This document shows positions 38,582-52,100 of a DNA stretch of 64,000 bases, piece by piece (position 1 is the stretch's first letter; the number at the start of each line of letters is the position of its first letter). A program made the translations under genes and the position numbers. Origin of the DNA: Watersipora subatra (Eukaryota; Bryozoa; Gymnolaemata; Cheilostomatida; Watersiporidae); assembly GCF_963576615.1 (NCBI RefSeq), contig NC_088714.1, positions 3,782,001 through 3,846,000 of the forward strand, in the 5' to 3' direction. Under the pieces are notes generated by a model. The model did no database searches. It was not told where the DNA came from and worked only from the letters and a program-made list of their open reading frames with translations.

Positions 38582-41500
38582 CTACAAAAGAAATGGTTTC
38601 AATTCAAAGCCTAAAAGTGGAGTTTTCAGGTGCCTCGATAGCATGATGCGTTTTTGAGGTGGTTCCGTGATATGCTCACGAAAGAGGTTCAATGGCCGAA
38701 TTCACAGCTGAGGTCTATGTAAATAATTTCTATTCATGTAGGGAGAAAGCCAGGCAATACCAAGCAGTTGAGCATCCTATCAACTTATTGAGAAAACTGC
38801 TTATGACATGAGTTTATTGTTGAAATTGTCTTGCCATTATTATTTTCTAAACAAGTTAGTAATTATACATAGTTAATTTGCAACACAGCTGAATTCTGCT
38901 CACGTGGTAATGGTAGAAGTAACACGTGCCAACTCGCATTCAGTTATAACCCGAGTAAATCATGAGTGTGATAACCCCAGCCAGGTCAGTCGGAAGGTTG
39001 TTGAACAGATCACTGCACTCGAGTGTCACTTGCTATAGGTTACAATGCAAACCACTAGCGAATTGAGCTCATGTGTTATTATAATGACACTCGGCTTAGA
39101 GATTCGAAAAATATGGTTTACCTCGAGATTGTCATGCCTGCGAGATTCTGTGTAATTCTCTTTCACCTCCGCCCACCTTGTCTCAATATAGTCCAACATC
39201 TTAGCGGTTGATGGGAGTTGTGCTTTCCCTGTAACAAAGAACTACAACCCTGTACAACCCTACAAGATTCCTGTAATAAAGAAATGAGAAATTGAATGTT
39301 GTTCAAGTTTTAGTTTTTAACTAATTATTTTTAATTGCAAAGTGAAGTACCTGTGAGAATTCTTGTGTGCCAGCGGGCTTGAAGCTCTGCAATGGGCATT
39401 ACGGCTCCTATCGCTTGCACGAGCCCAATGAAGGATAAAGTATCTGCTCGTTCCAAGTGTGGTAAAAATGTATACTTGTAGGTATTGATGGCCTGTCCAC
39501 CATTATAAACAACCTGTAAGCATTAACCATACAAAAATATACTATCTAATTTACACAATTTATGGCTGCAGTACCAATAATTCTTTAGATTTTTGTTGAT
39601 ATTTGCACCTGTCTTACCTTGTCATCAAGAAATGGAAATTTGTACTCATATCCAGTTGCCATGACTACAGTATCAAACTTTTCAAAATGTCCATCATCAA
39701 AGACAGCACCATCGCTTGTGAAGTGGGTTATGGAGGGACGCATTTTAATATAGCCTGACATGATTCTAATAGTAATATAGTCGTGAATGGTAGGGTGGGC
39801 CTCTAGACCTCTACAATAGTAAAAATGCATTGCGGTGTGGTTGGCGAGTTAAGTATGGTTTACAATGATTTGCTTTGCAATCGTACATATTCCTTTGTTA
39901 CTAAAAATAGTTAATGGCTGCTAAACCACTAGACAATACTGTTTCAGTGTCTAAGTATCTGGCGCAATGCTGTATTCTATTTTTAGCCTAAATTTGAAAG
40001 GTGACACTTTGATTTCAAACAATTCATCGGGCTATACTCATGTAAACAGCGCACATTTTTTTGCAGTGACAAACTGTAATCAATAGATTTAAAGCATATT
40101 TTTGGCAATAACACTCCTTACTTTTTTGTAAAATCTACCCTTTGATATGGTGGGGCAAATCATGCACTTGTCTTTGTCCCGCTTTGTTAAGATTGTTGAT
40201 TTTAGAAAAGGCTGCCACTTCGTAATCTTGTAAAAGCTCTCATGATTCACCCAACTGTGGTTGAACTCTTTGGTTAATGCAGATGGTTTTTAAGTGTTTA
40301 ATTCATTTTCTTTCGCATTTAAGATAATCATGAAACTGTGGATATTCTTTTGTTTCTGCTTTCTAATACAAATTTGTTTGTAAAAACAATTCAAGCTCAA
40401 CCTTGGAGGGAAATATTCATTGATGAGGGAATTTTAGCAAATCGAGAGTCTAAAAATAAATTACCTGTGAGATGCCTGGAGGCCGTAGTTTTCACCGTTG
40501 TACTTGAAGTTGACCATCAGCTCTACCATCCATTCAAGGATATGCTTAGGCATGCCCATCATGAACCTCGTGTTCGCGAGAAAGTCAGCAGGGAGACCAC
40601 CAGGAAAGAATCGGCTAAAAATCCATGAACCACGAGTGGTGCTCACATCTACCTGCACCAAATCAAAAATATAGCCTTACAATAATAGACTAATGTATGT
40701 GAATTTGCATAAATAAAAAATACGATAGTTATTTTTTATTGCATTTGTTCCAATCTTGTGAGCGAAGGTCAACATTTTAGATGTACAACAGGAGTTGCTG
40801 ATAAGAAAAAAATTATTTTGCTCCCATTCATAGCCTCTAACCGCTGGTATGTCGCTTTAATTGATGCCATCAACTATCTGCTGTCAAAATTTTTTCTAAT
40901 TAACAGCAATTGTCTTAAGTTAATTATATTGGAAGTTGCAACACAGAGAATATAATTACCTGCTTGGCAACGTAGCTGGCATCTGTGGCAATGTCAGCTG
41001 CTGAGTTTCCTAGTCCTAGGATAAAAGACGAAACAATTATATACAATGTATTACCAAATTTTTTCTTAGTTCTGCACTTGATTTGTGGTGCGGAATGTTG
41101 AGTAATCAATTTACAAAAACATAGTAGTCTGATAATTGGATGATTCAGAGAGGGCATAGATAAAGTTAACATCTATCAGCTACTTACACTGGTCTATGCT
41201 GTTCAAAGTAAATTATACCATGTAACAAAAACAAAAAGCTCTATTTTTTAATCTAGTTTGACTCACCTACAACCAGGACTTTCTTGTCAGCAAACTTTGA
41301 TTGATTCTTGTACTCTGATGAGTGAATGATTTCTCCTTTGAAACGGGATGTGCCTTCGAAAGCGGGTCGGTGTGGAAAACGGTGATGACCTGAGCAGACC
41401 ATGACAGCGTCAAAGTCTTCTGAAATGTCTTCCGCATCTCCGTCTTTCAGGTTCCTTGTTGTAACTGTCCATCTGCCAGTTTTAGCGTGATCGTCTGTCC

Positions 41501-41855
41501 GACTCACCTGTACTACCTTAGTGTTAAATTGTATGGAGCTGAGAAGGTTGAAATGGCTAGCATACATACGAAAGTATTCCAAAACTTTGTTGTGAGGCAT
41601 GAATGGTGGAAAGTCTGCTGGAATAGGGAAATCTGAGAACGACATCATTTCCTTACTCGTATTTATGGAACATGATTTGTAAACGCTAGCATTTAGTCTG
41701 TCTTCTGCATCAGGAGTTTCCTCTCTATATCGCCATAGTCCACCGATATCGTCAGACATCTCGAAACATACCGGTGTGAGACCCTCTTCCAAACAACATT
41801 TTACGGATGTCAAGCCTGACGATCCTGCTCCAATTACTGCTACTCGCTTTGTCAT
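38228..41855 (-). CDS. FMO: Flavin-containing monooxygenase, complete
   Basis: Eight coding exons (41855-41267, 41015-40960, 40652-40465, 39810-39618, 39513-39351, 39228-39122 and 38581-38228, after a non-coding 5' exon; seven are coding by this list) total 1650 nt, giving 549 residues, normal for animal FMOs. FMOs use FAD, NADPH and O2 to oxygenate soft nucleophiles (N, S) at the ER membrane. Visible motifs: FAD site GAGSSG at residues 9-14, EMSDDIGGLW after it, FMO signature F-x-G-x-x-x-H-x-x-x-Y at 172-182, NADPH site GLGNSA at 197-202, ATGY at 329-332, and a C-terminal hydrophobic anchor near 532-547. All phases join and there is no stop or shift. It is convergent with the GH20-like gene and divergent from JKAMP. 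The FMO class is not assignable; marine FMOs often handle trimethylamine or xenobiotics. Confidence 0.95.
39122..39228 (-). CDS. FMO: FMO coding exon 6 (residues 397-432)
   Basis: Encodes GKAQLPSTAKMLDYIETRWA and continues to RRHDNLE. Acceptor TTTGTTACAG, donor GTAAAC, ends in phase 0. Confidence 0.92.
39351..39513 (-). CDS. FMO: FMO coding exon 5 (residues 343-397)
   Basis: Encodes the conserved FIGLVQAIGAVMPIAELQAR segment. Acceptor ATGCTTACAG, donor GTACTT, ends in phase 1. Confidence 0.93.
39618..39810 (-). CDS. FMO: FMO coding exon 4 (residues 278-342)
   Basis: Encodes GLEAHPTIHDY through VVMATGYEYKFPFLDDK; the ATGY motif links FAD and NADP domains. Acceptor CTATTGTAG, donor GTAAGA. 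Confidence 0.93.
40465..40652 (-). CDS. FMO: FMO coding exon 3 (residues 216-278)
   Basis: Encodes VDVSTTRGSWIFSRFFPGG and onward to GLQASHR. Acceptor GTGCAG, donor GTAATT, ends in phase 2. An 82-bp part of this exon (40498-40579) is copied at 44787-44868. Elsewhere in these notes this exon is called exon 4, counting the 5'-UTR exon. Confidence 0.93.
40960..41015 (-). CDS. FMO: FMO coding exon 2 (residues 197-215)
   Basis: A 56-nt exon completing the NADPH Rossmann motif: GLGNSAADIATDASYVAKQ. Acceptor TTATCCTAG, donor GTAATT, ends in phase 0. Confidence 0.92.
41267..41855 (-). CDS. FMO: FMO coding exon 1 (residues 1-197)
   Basis: Starts ATG at 41855 inside an exon whose acceptor TTTTTACAG precedes 41870. 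Carries the FAD dinucleotide-binding fold and the FMO signature, and ends in phase 1 within the Gly of KKVLVVG; donor GTGAGT. Confidence 0.93.
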
Positions 41856-41968
41856 ACTGCAGCAAGTTATCTGTAAAAAGAAATATGAACTAGAATTTCT
41901 ATTTCAATTATTTAATAAAAATTGTGCGCTATTGTATCCAAGCACTACAGCTGTTTATAAAAACTTAC

Positions 41969-42083
41969 CAATTTCGTTAAGTAAAACTGGTGCCTATTCA
42001 ATGTTGATATAAGTTTGTTGTCTTGCAGAATCGATGCGTGAATGTTTTGTAGATACACTGTCGTGATGGATTGCCGGCTTATT
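41969..42083 (-). other. FMO: FMO non-coding first exon (5' UTR)
   Basis: The minus-strand sequence from about 42083 (30 bp past the TATA box) to 41969 ends GAAATTG|GTAAGTTTTT, a good donor. The acceptor TTTTTACAG at 41871-41873 then leads to the coding exon 15 bp before the ATG. The transcription start is estimated from the TATA position. Confidence 0.65.
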
Positions 42084-42106
42084 GTCTCAGACTTAACATG
42101 TGCACC

Positions 42107-42115
42107 CTTTATATA
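42107..42115 (-). promoter_or_regulatory. FMO: TATA box of FMO
   Basis: TATATAAAG on the minus strand, about 250 bp upstream of the ATG and 30 bp before the inferred 5'-UTR exon. Confidence 0.75.
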
Positions 42116-45100
42116 CCCACTGCAACCTCAGGTGGCACGTTTTATTACTGCAAGTGCATTCATCGCACACACACTCTATTTCTTTAGCTCCGCCCACTAA
42201 ATGCCTCGTATCGTGAATCATATTGTGTACTGATACGATACGTTATTAACTGCCCTGATGCTTGGCAGGGCTGAGAGACTTGCCTTTGCTGCTCATAATA
42301 AATTGATGCAACGTTTTTATTTGGCGTGTGTGTACTGTCATACATTTGGCTTTTATGATGCTTTCATGGTGACTTTACATTCTAATATGAACAAAGTTAT
42401 TTGAAGAAAAATATAAAAAATCTGAGGCTATTAGCAGTTTGCTTATGTTTTTTTCTGACAAGTCAGTAGATCCTTGCTCAAGTGTAAAGGTTTAAAATGC
42501 CATCCTGTATTACCATACTGCAAGTATACAGGTGAATAGAATGTGAATAGAAACCACAGTGTATGGTATGATTGGTTGTGCAGTGTGATAAGTCTTACAT
42601 TGTCAGCTAGCAACATAGCAATTAGTGATGCAAGAAAGAGTGTCGGTGTTTTTGAACTTACTATGTACATCTTGTAAAATATATTAAACCGATTTAAAAA
42701 GTGGTAAGAGTTTCACCAAGCCAAAATGTAATCTAAAGAACAAAAAATTTTAATGTTGTTTTGTGTAAGATTGATTTAGTTTGTGGTAAACGTAACTACA
42801 TAATTATACTGTAATCTAGTTTTGCCCTTCTTCATAGAATGTTCAATAAATAAAAGTTGCAGATTTTTTATAACAAGTCGATAGTACTAAACATGTAATA
42901 AAGCCATGTTTAGGCTAAATTTTGTGATCCCAGCAGAGTTTTTAGGGCATAAAAACCATATGCGCTACTAGTCTATAAAATTTTTGCTTTTGATCTGAAA
43001 GCAAACACTGCCATAATGAGCAACATTTTAAATAGCTTATTTCTAGCCCTATGCTAGTTTTTAATCAAGTATTCTAGTTATTCAAATTTCATCTAAACGC
43101 TGCATGGAATCAATTTTTATAGCCAAAGACACCCCAACACTCGGTTCGTTGCATCTGTAACATTCGTTACAGCTGTCATTATCCAATGAACACTTATCGT
43201 AATGTAGCAACGGAGTCGTATACCCTTTATCGTGTATGGTAGCGCAACTTCGAGCACAATAAATGTTTTCCTATTTTAACGAATCAACTATTGTCGGTTT
43301 TAAATTTTAAAAAATGGTAAGTTTTCTACAGTTCGCTCGACTAGATGCCAAATAAAATTAATAGCTCGCGTAGTTATATGGCAACTTTTTAGTAATAGAT
43401 TTGTGAAACTATTATTTTAAATATTTGTTTTGCATTAATAATTTGTAATTGTTTTACATTGGTAATATCGTCAGCGCATTAATGCACTACCCAATCATCT
43501 GTTCATCCTTGCTTGATAATTTTCGAACGGTTCGAAATATTTTAGAAAGTTGGGCCAAGAAATGAGAGATGTTTTAGTGCATTTAGGTGTTCTATTATAG
43601 TTTTTGGTAACACTAACGTAGTCAATGTTCATAGTATCCAATATCGACGCAACATTATGGTTTTAAATCATGCGTATAGTATTAAATTAAAGTTTATTAT
43701 TATAAGTTTTTTATTGCTAATGATTTTAACTGGAGCGACCATATACTGTACGTTAAGAAACTTTCAGAAGCATACCAAACTAGCATATAAAACACTCTAC
43801 GGACCCAAGATAGAGTTTGCGTCAGTTGTGCGGGATCTGAGCCGCAAAGATCACATAGGCCTACAATCGCTTGCGATGCTTCAGATTAGAGCAGTTCGTT
43901 TATTAGGGATTTGAAAGGAAGAAACGGTGCCACACAAGAAAATTATTTGTTGAGTCTCGATTTACCGCAACACTGAAGACAATTGCAACGAGTTAAAAGT
44001 TTACACTTCATTTTACAGACAAGGGAGCTGTCTTTTATTGAACTAAACGATTTGATCGAGTACTTTTTACTTATGGACATTTAAACACGTGCAAAATACC
44101 AGGGTCATTTTTTAGTCTCCACAAACCTATTTTAGAAGTGTTAAACCGGAAACTACCCGTAATATGCGCATTTTGAAATCAACATTTAACATCAGTGATG
44201 GTTTCCACTTCCACCGAAGGGTGGTCTAAAAACTATTCAACTTGAATTGTTATCGTGCTACATTCTATATACACTAATGAGCAAAATGTGTCCAAAGTGT
44301 GCAATGATCATGGCTAGCAAAATGCTACTGCACCAACGCCTGCTTTGACAATTATAAAAGAGAAAAAGCGTAAGTTGGTTCTTATTTTAAATGAAGCTCA
44401 ATAATAAACATCTGCAAAAAACTTTTCATATTTGAATGCATCAACAATTGTCACTTACTAAAACGTGTTTACCATGGTTCAAACATTTGTTATACAATGT
44501 TATCATATAGCGCAATCTCGAATGAGTGCTCTTAGAATTTCTGTTCAATACTGCGAGCAAAATCTGAATCACACTAATTTAACTCATAGCTTTTTTAAAG
44601 TATGTCATTAAGAACCTTCATGCATTAACACAAGGTATGCACCTACATATTGTAGTAAATGGTGACAGAAGAGATTCACCATGAGCAAATAATTATCATC
44701 GAGTTCAGATTAAAAATCCTAGCATGTCTGTCATGTTCACTACCATGTTCAATCATGGTGGAGATGGGCAATCATGGTTGAACCAAACCGTTGTACTTGA
44801 AGTTGACCATCAACTCTACCATCCATTCAAGGATATGCTTAGGCATGTCCATCATGAACCTCGTGTTCATGATGGGCATGCTCCCCATGTTGACCATTTT
44901 GATTACGATTAAATGAAGTGAAAAGCAAAGAAAGTTTGTCCACTCACCTGTCTAATCCGTAGGCATGTAACTATAGTCAGTACTTTGTACAAACTTTTTG
45001 TCAATCACTGGTTTTACTAAAATGATTAAAAAATTTGCAACACTAGACGAAATTTAGACTATCTATTCAGAACCGATGAAACTCTTCAACCATTATCTGT

Positions 45101-46065
45101 TGATGAAAGTCATTAGGGCTTCAAATTATGGTGGTTACCTTTACAAATAGCTACAGCAGGTATTAATATAGACTTGTACAAATAGGCCTACATTTGCATA
45201 AACTGTCTGCTTCTAACGAGCTTGGTAATCTGCAAGCTGAGTATATTTGCGCAGCTTTAAGGGTTTATGTTTTAAAAGTTACACACTCGCAGTAAGTATG
45301 CATAGAAACTGCTGGTATTAGATGGTTTGGTTGTTAGTAGAGGGTTTGGCTTTTTCTTTCAGCGTTTAACAAGAATCAATTCAATGGCGCTTGACATATG
45401 TTTTATGTCTATGTTTTATGCCTGCAACGAAAGACTGAATATGATTTACCTGAGTCGAAATGTTGATGTTATGTTATACATGGTGATACCTTTGCAATTG
45501 AAGTCACAAATGAACCATGATGGTAAATTAGTATTGCTCTAAAGTTCTATGTTTTTTTGTAAACTGCATATTTAGGATGTTCTGTAAAAGCCAGTTTTTC
45601 CGACTTCAAGAAACAAAAAGTTAATAGTAAAAATTTAGAGGCACTTGGTAAAATAGTCAGTTGAGCAGAGGTGAATCAGAAAAGGTTGTGTAATTAGACA
45701 TGCTGATTCCGTTGAATCACCACCTGATTAGTCTGTTATCGCAGTGTAATTAATTTATTGTTTTATGTTTATATTGCTACAGACATGTAAGAAGGTTTCT
45801 TCACATTTTTTCTTATCTTGTAAAGCAAGAGGCAGGAGTTTCTAGCATCTCTTCTTAAATTCAATGTTTGCCATTTTATTGGCTTTTGGATTTGAAATCT
45901 AGCATTCGACTTGAACATCAATAGTGATAATGATGTACATTTAACATATAAGTTTATTCATACCCAACCAAAGACGAAGTATTTTAACATAAATTGAAAA
46001 TTTTCTGCTTTAAATTATTCTTATTCAACTTTAAGTGTGCTCCTGCAATGTAGGAAGCGACAGAA
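42116..46065. other. Intergenic region between divergent FMO and JKAMP
   Basis: About 3.9 kb of AT-rich sequence. It should contain the FMO upstream region and the JKAMP promoter and any non-coding first exon, none of which I can place. The only recognisable piece is the FMO exon fragment at 44787-44880. An 85-codon ORF at 43657-43914 has a hydrophobic stretch but no other support. Confidence 0.6.
44787..44868 (-). pseudogene. 82-bp fragment of an FMO exon
   Basis: About 80 of 82 bases match FMO exon positions 40498-40579, beginning ACCGTTGTACTTGAAG and ending CCTCGTGTTC on plus. It has no intron or flanking FMO sequence. Immediately after it, 44864-44880 (GTTCATGATGGGCATG) is the exact reverse complement of the exon's own CATGCCCATCATGAAC, making a hairpin. 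It is not functional. Confidence 0.9.
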
Positions 46066-46137
46066 ATGATGAAACTCTGTCCTGGCTCATACTGCGGAGT
46101 TGGGGATGCAAGTGTGACAGATATCAGAAATTGCTCA
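46066..46137 (+). CDS. JKAMP: JKAMP first coding exon
   Basis: Encodes MMKLCPGSYCGVGDASVTDI and RNCS; donor GTAAGT in phase 0. An in-frame TAG at 46051-46053 means either this ATG starts the protein or a splice acceptor falls at that TAG (adding EATE). The ATG is preferred because JKAMP begins a few residues before this Cys motif. Confidence 0.82.
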
Positions 46138-49100
46138 GTAAGTGGCTTATGCTCACTTGTCTTTATATCTATTCGTATGAGACACCTTTTTTATTTGGCA
46201 AAGTTTAAGTGATAGTTTAGGATCAACCCTTTTACTAGAGCTTTTAGTAAGAGTAATAATTTATATTAGTCATTTACCAGTTAGCTATTGCCAGAGAAGT
46301 TCTATTGCTTTACTAATCAAAGTATCATATTTTGGTACAGTGGACCCTTGCCATACGATTTTGATTCGTTCCAGTGTTGGCATCGCAAGGCGAAAATTTC
46401 GTATAGAGGGGTATAGAAACCCATAGTAATTATCTAATGCAAACACACCTGGTAACAATCATCAAAATTTTATATACGTGCTGTACATATTAAAAATTAG
46501 TAACACAACAGTAAATTAGCCTTAGTAACTATAGTTACCTAAAGTAACTTTAGTGTTTTAGTGGTTATGATCTGCAATAAAATGTTACGTTACAATGTAC
46601 TGTGTACAGTATGTACCATATGGAGTTCTTACCTTCGAGACAGATGTATAACAAACGTTGAATTTAACTTGAATGAATTTAGCTTAGTAAACACACACTT
46701 AAAGCTAAGTTTTAGTGTTTATTTTTAACTATTTTACTGAACTTCAACTTTGCCATCGGCGAAAATTTGATCACCTATCTGTGTCCGGTTTCGTGTTCAC
46801 AATAACTAATAACAAATAACTACGAACTGAATGAGATCGATCATCATATCTCGATCATTCGTTGTTAGAGGGATTTCAGCGAATAGCAAATCGGCATATT
46901 TGTTGTTCCAACGTAATCAGCACATTGATAGCCAAATTTGAATTTCGAGAGAAATTTTTGTTGATATCGTATGACAAACAATATTTCGCATGGAGAACGC
47001 GAAAAATCATCATACGTGTTCTACATTGTAAGGTGAAAAAATTATGTAACAGGGTCATCACAACCCGAGGATACACTGTATGTGCGTAATGTGACACTTT
47101 ACGTAACACTATGCTTCAATTTACGTGACACTTCATGTGACACTTCATGTGACACTTTTTGTAACACTATGTAATGACATAGAGTAGTTGTAATCACTAT
47201 GTTTCCATGAGGTGCATGAATTGCATCATGTGGATTTTGAGTTGTGCGGGAGTTGTGTTATTCGCATGATGCGGATTGACTCCGGTGCCTTGTTGAAAAA
47301 AGGTAAGGAATTGTATGCTCTAAGTTAATAATTAGTGACGCTTGTGTTAGCGACGTGAACTCGATTGAGAAAGGACGACGGAAGTATTGAAAATGTTTAA
47401 AATTGAATATCGTCATCATTCGCAAGTGCTGTTTCCATTATTGGCAAGCATGATGGATTCAATAAAGTTTTGCGAATCTAGCTTACGGATTTATGCTGTT
47501 TCCATGATGCGGTTAACTTGCAGATTTGCGCATCATGCGTATCATGGAAACATAGGGAATGTAGAGTATTTTTGTTTTGAAAGTTTTATCATTTACAATC
47601 ATACTTACCGTAAAACCTTTATTTGAGCGCCACCTTCATTTGAACGCCCCCTCTAACTGAAGGCCACTAATATACCGCCACTTTGACCTTCATTATATTT
47701 GATCTTTATGAACCCATAATAGAAAGAGATCAGTAGAAAATCTTCCACAAAATGGTACTAATAATGGTTAGAATACAGAAATAACCAGTTTTTCTGTTGT
47801 TACCGTGATTTTAGTAATGGTGTGGTTGAGAAGATTGATCATCACGATCATCAAAACTACGCTTTGATTCGAAGTCACTTGGGTCTAAATCTGACTCATC
47901 GGTTTTTTTATTCGTTCTTCAGGGTAGTTTGCAACCTGATATGAAGACTTCAAAACGCTTTGATAAACAATAATACTACCCTTCTGTAACAGCGTGCAAC
48001 ATTAATAGCATCAATTGTTATGGCGTATCGAAGTCTGTTTCCTAACTCTAAAGCTTTTGCAATCTTTTCTTCGATACTTAGAAAGCGACACCATCAAAAC
48101 AAGTATTAATTGTATCCGGTTTATCGTGTTCTACTCAAAGTAGTTCCTTGTCCAACGCAGTCAGACATTTTGGCGTATATAAAAAATCAGTTACCAAAAA
48201 GGCTGAGGTATTAATGTCGCTTTGCCCGCAGCAGAGTGCAACATATAGGAGACATTAGCATCACTTAGCCCTAAAACGGTTAAATTTATCTTCCCAAAAT
48301 TCTGGTGAGTTAGTCAAAAAATGCTGTGTCAACCTCTATTTGAAAGTCACCTCTAGTAGAACACCACTACATATAGGGAAATGGTTGAAAAATTCAGCAT
48401 CATTTTGCTCAAATCGAAGTTTTACAGTAGTTTGTATATTTTTACATCATTTTTTACAGCACTCAATATGCAAACTACTCTCATTTGACAATCATATTGA
48501 TTTGGTAGGCGTGTCTGTGGGGCTACAGACCAACCAAGTATTCTATCTGTGAGAAGTGTGTTAATGCCATGCCAGTCTATGATTGGATGTACCTTGGCTT
48601 CATGCTGCTTATCTCTTTTGTTCTCCACTCTATCGCCATTGATGTTCAAACCAACAGAAAAAGGTAACCCTGGAGTACGACCATCTGAGGGTAGAATTAA
48701 AGCTGGTATTTTATATCTTGTTGAATGGAGTGCTCATACAAACATTGCTAGAACCAGTCCTAGAGTGCAGTGCTAACACGGTATCATATAGCGGAGTCCA
48801 GCAGAGTATAGCTGTAGTCTAGCAAAGTATAGCTATGGTGTAGTAAACAGCAGAGTATAGATATAGTAGAGTATAGCTATAATGTAGTTGATTCTAGCAT
48901 ACTACATGCATCGTTCCCTATTCATAACTTGTCTTTCCATTGGTGGCCAGTAGCAATTAAACTCTCTGATGTAAATAAAGCTTGTAGCGCATGCTTTTTT
49001 CATTCCTTGCTTTAATTATTTGAAACTATGCCAACAAAAAGCTAGAATTTTATATTTTTAGTCAATTTAGAAATGCACCCACAATCTTATTTACTATATT

Positions 49101-52100
49101 GGCTTAAATGAGATGGTGTATCGGCAGGTTGAAAATACTTTTGTTTAATCTTGAAACTTGTACAGATTTTCCTACCACTTTGAAGCACGATTTGATAAAG
49201 CTATAATTTGGTTCACCGGAACATTCCTACATGTATATTATTGACAATTTCTAAAATAAAGCAAATTTTAATTTTTGTGTATACATGTACATATTTTTTA
49301 TTATTGTAACTTTGAATATCGCAGTATTTGTTTAAGTTTTTCTTTTTAAATCTATATCTACGCTGGGCACAAATATAATTGTTGTAATATATTACAAATA
49401 TAATATTATATAATATAATTGCCATCAACTAAACTTCAGTAGCAACTTACTATTTGAGTGTTAATTGAAGCTTTAGTGCAAACCTGAAAAAGTGGTAAAA
49501 AATATTTAGATGTTCAATTTTAAAACATTTAAATTTCTGTTCGAGTAACTTAAACTCTAGTAGTATATAAAATGATATATATTGATGAAAATGAAATGAA
49601 AACATTGATTAGCTGTTTGTTAGCTTCCTTAGCAACTATAAACCTTCTTTAACAGCTATATGCCTTTATAGGAGAACAAATTTTTATTAATAAAGTTTTC
49701 TATTAATATTTTGGACAAAATTATTTATGCATGATCTGGTTTTAAATGTCTAAATTTGGTATAGATAGCTTTTCTTTTTATCGTTATTTCCGTTTTTGTG
49801 TTGAAACCATTTTGAAACTTACAAAATGCTTCCAGAGAGGTGGTTTTACTATATTGCTATTGTATGCAAACCTAAAACCGTTACTTTGAATAAAAGGTGT
49901 GAACTTGTATCAACATGTAGACACGCTGGCGACTATTTTTGGAACAATTTTAAGACTTAACTTTCACTCACCCAGATTGTTAGGCTGTATCTTCCTATTT
50001 CATTGTACATTGTGCATAATTGCATTGTTTGCTAGTTTCAGTCCTACTTATCAGCTATGCTTTCAGGTATTTTAACAACTATGATTTTATTCCCATCTAT
50101 ATATATAAGGCGCTTTTAGTGTTAGTAGTTATATTTGATGATATTTGTTTTGCATTATGAAACTACTATGTATAAAATTGTTTTAAACTTGACTTAAAAT
50201 TTATATCTTATTTTATATATACCGTGAAACTTCTAATTGAATGCCACCTCTATTTGAATGCCACTCTCTAATTGAACACTACCTCCATTTGACCACCACT
50301 GGCATTACGTGATTTTTATGAGCCCATAATACCAACTGACCAGTAGAAAAGTGTCCACAAAATCGTATTAATAATGAATCGTTTATATCATTGTCTCATT
50401 GTCATAATGTCTCATCGTCGCTACGTTGTCAAATTCTCTCGTTGTCCAATTCCAAAGCTTTTCATTTTTTTCATTAAAACTTTGAAAGCAACACCGTAGC
50501 AATAATCAATAACGATCTCAGGCTATCAGTAGTTCTCTGTTTAACGCAGTCGTTCTACTTCGAAGTAGCCTACATATATAAAAAACGGCTAAACTTACAA
50601 TGGTAGATGGAACTTTGAAAGCAAAGCCATAGAGATAACTACTAACTGTCTCAGGCTAATAGTAGTTCCTTATTTAACGCGGTCCTAATACTTCTAAGGA
50701 CATGCGTATAAAAACCGGTTCGCAAGTTTTGGACCAACGGTCACGTTTACTGAGCTTACTTTTATTGTGCTAACTGCAGCGCGCAGAGGTTTTGCTTTGC
50801 CAAAAGTTGTTTGGATGCTAATATCGACTAGTTTAGCAGTGCAGAAAAAAAGTTGAGGCCAGAAGGTATTGTGGAAGGTGTTGGAAAATTAGAAGATGCA
50901 TGCTTTCCATGTTTCCTTCCATCTTTCCATGTTTGCTTTCCATCGAAGGCAACAATCAGGACGCAGCTATCCGAGCAAAAGATGGAAATATTTTGGTTTT
51001 AAAAACGTAGATTTTTGTTTCTGCATGTATTAATATAAGTATGGTTTGTTTATGTCCCTTGTTCATAAATATAAATTTGTATCATTTGATAGATTAGTAT
51101 AATTGTGTAGACTCATAAATAGACTTAAAAATATGCAGATTTATAGCATGTTATTTAATAGCTTCCTTGCGGCTATCTTAACACGGCTTACAATGAATCG
51201 ATGCTCATAACTCCACCTCTATTGCACATCAAAAGCCAGTTTTGGCTGCAAACTGTAGTAAACATATCAGTGAGTGCAATGAGCCTTTATTCAACCATAT
51301 TAAATGTAGATATAAAATAACAATATGTCTTCAAACATAGAATAAAATAAAAATTGGAAATGCCAACAAATTGCAAAGAAGGACACAGGCGATAATATCA
51401 TCGCAGGTCAATAGGAAAGATATCAACTGGTAGAGATATTTCTCGGTTTTTAGATGCACATTTATTTAGAGATCTTTGATAACTTAGAGGTAAATGAGCA
51501 GATTTATTGCATACAAAAGGTTTAAGATCGCTCCACCGGAAAAAGAGAGGAAACTATAGGCGACATTCGCTTCGCCCGTATTAGGGCTAAATTTGTCTTT
51601 CGAAAATTCTGACAAGCCATTTGAAAAATAGACCGTCAGCCTCTATTTGAACGCCGCCTCCAATTGACCGCCACTGTAGAGTAGAGGTTAAAAGATAGAG
51701 CGCCATGGCGTTCAATTATAGGTTTTATGGTATATATGTATATATATATATTATATATGTATATTTATTATATATAAAACAAAACCTCAAGCAGTTGCTT
51801 CTATAGAATTTAGCGAATGATTTAAGGTAAAATATCTCATATGAAGATTTTTTTTATGCCGCGAAAAGTTCAGTTACAAAGTGATTTCTCTTTTGCCGAT
51901 ATAATATTAGCAGTTTTAATATTATACTACAATACAATATATTATATAGTATAGATATAATATTAGCAGTTTTTAAATCAACATTTAATTTTTGCTGGTG
52001 AAACTGAATGTGATTGGCTGCAGCCTTTATTTGTTTCACGCACGCGCAGCCCACATATATAATAGTCTTATATAGTATATGAGATGTGCGTGATTTCTCT

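Larger units (their letters stand above)
46138..48508 (+). other. JKAMP intron 1, MITE-rich
   Basis: Contains MITEs at 46338-47078, 47197-47555 and 47608-48377, and a short GTGACACTT repeat at 47088-47160. No exon is seen. Confidence 0.7.

Noticed and set aside
43657..43914. 85-codon ORF with a hydrophobic N-terminus upstream of JKAMP
   Set aside because: A single hydrophobic stretch in AT-rich DNA is easily random; no promoter, splice or family evidence.
44724..44912. 62-codon plus-strand ORF VVLEVDHQLYHPFKDML
   Set aside because: It is the antisense of the FMO exon fragment; the same antisense frame exists at 40338-40628.
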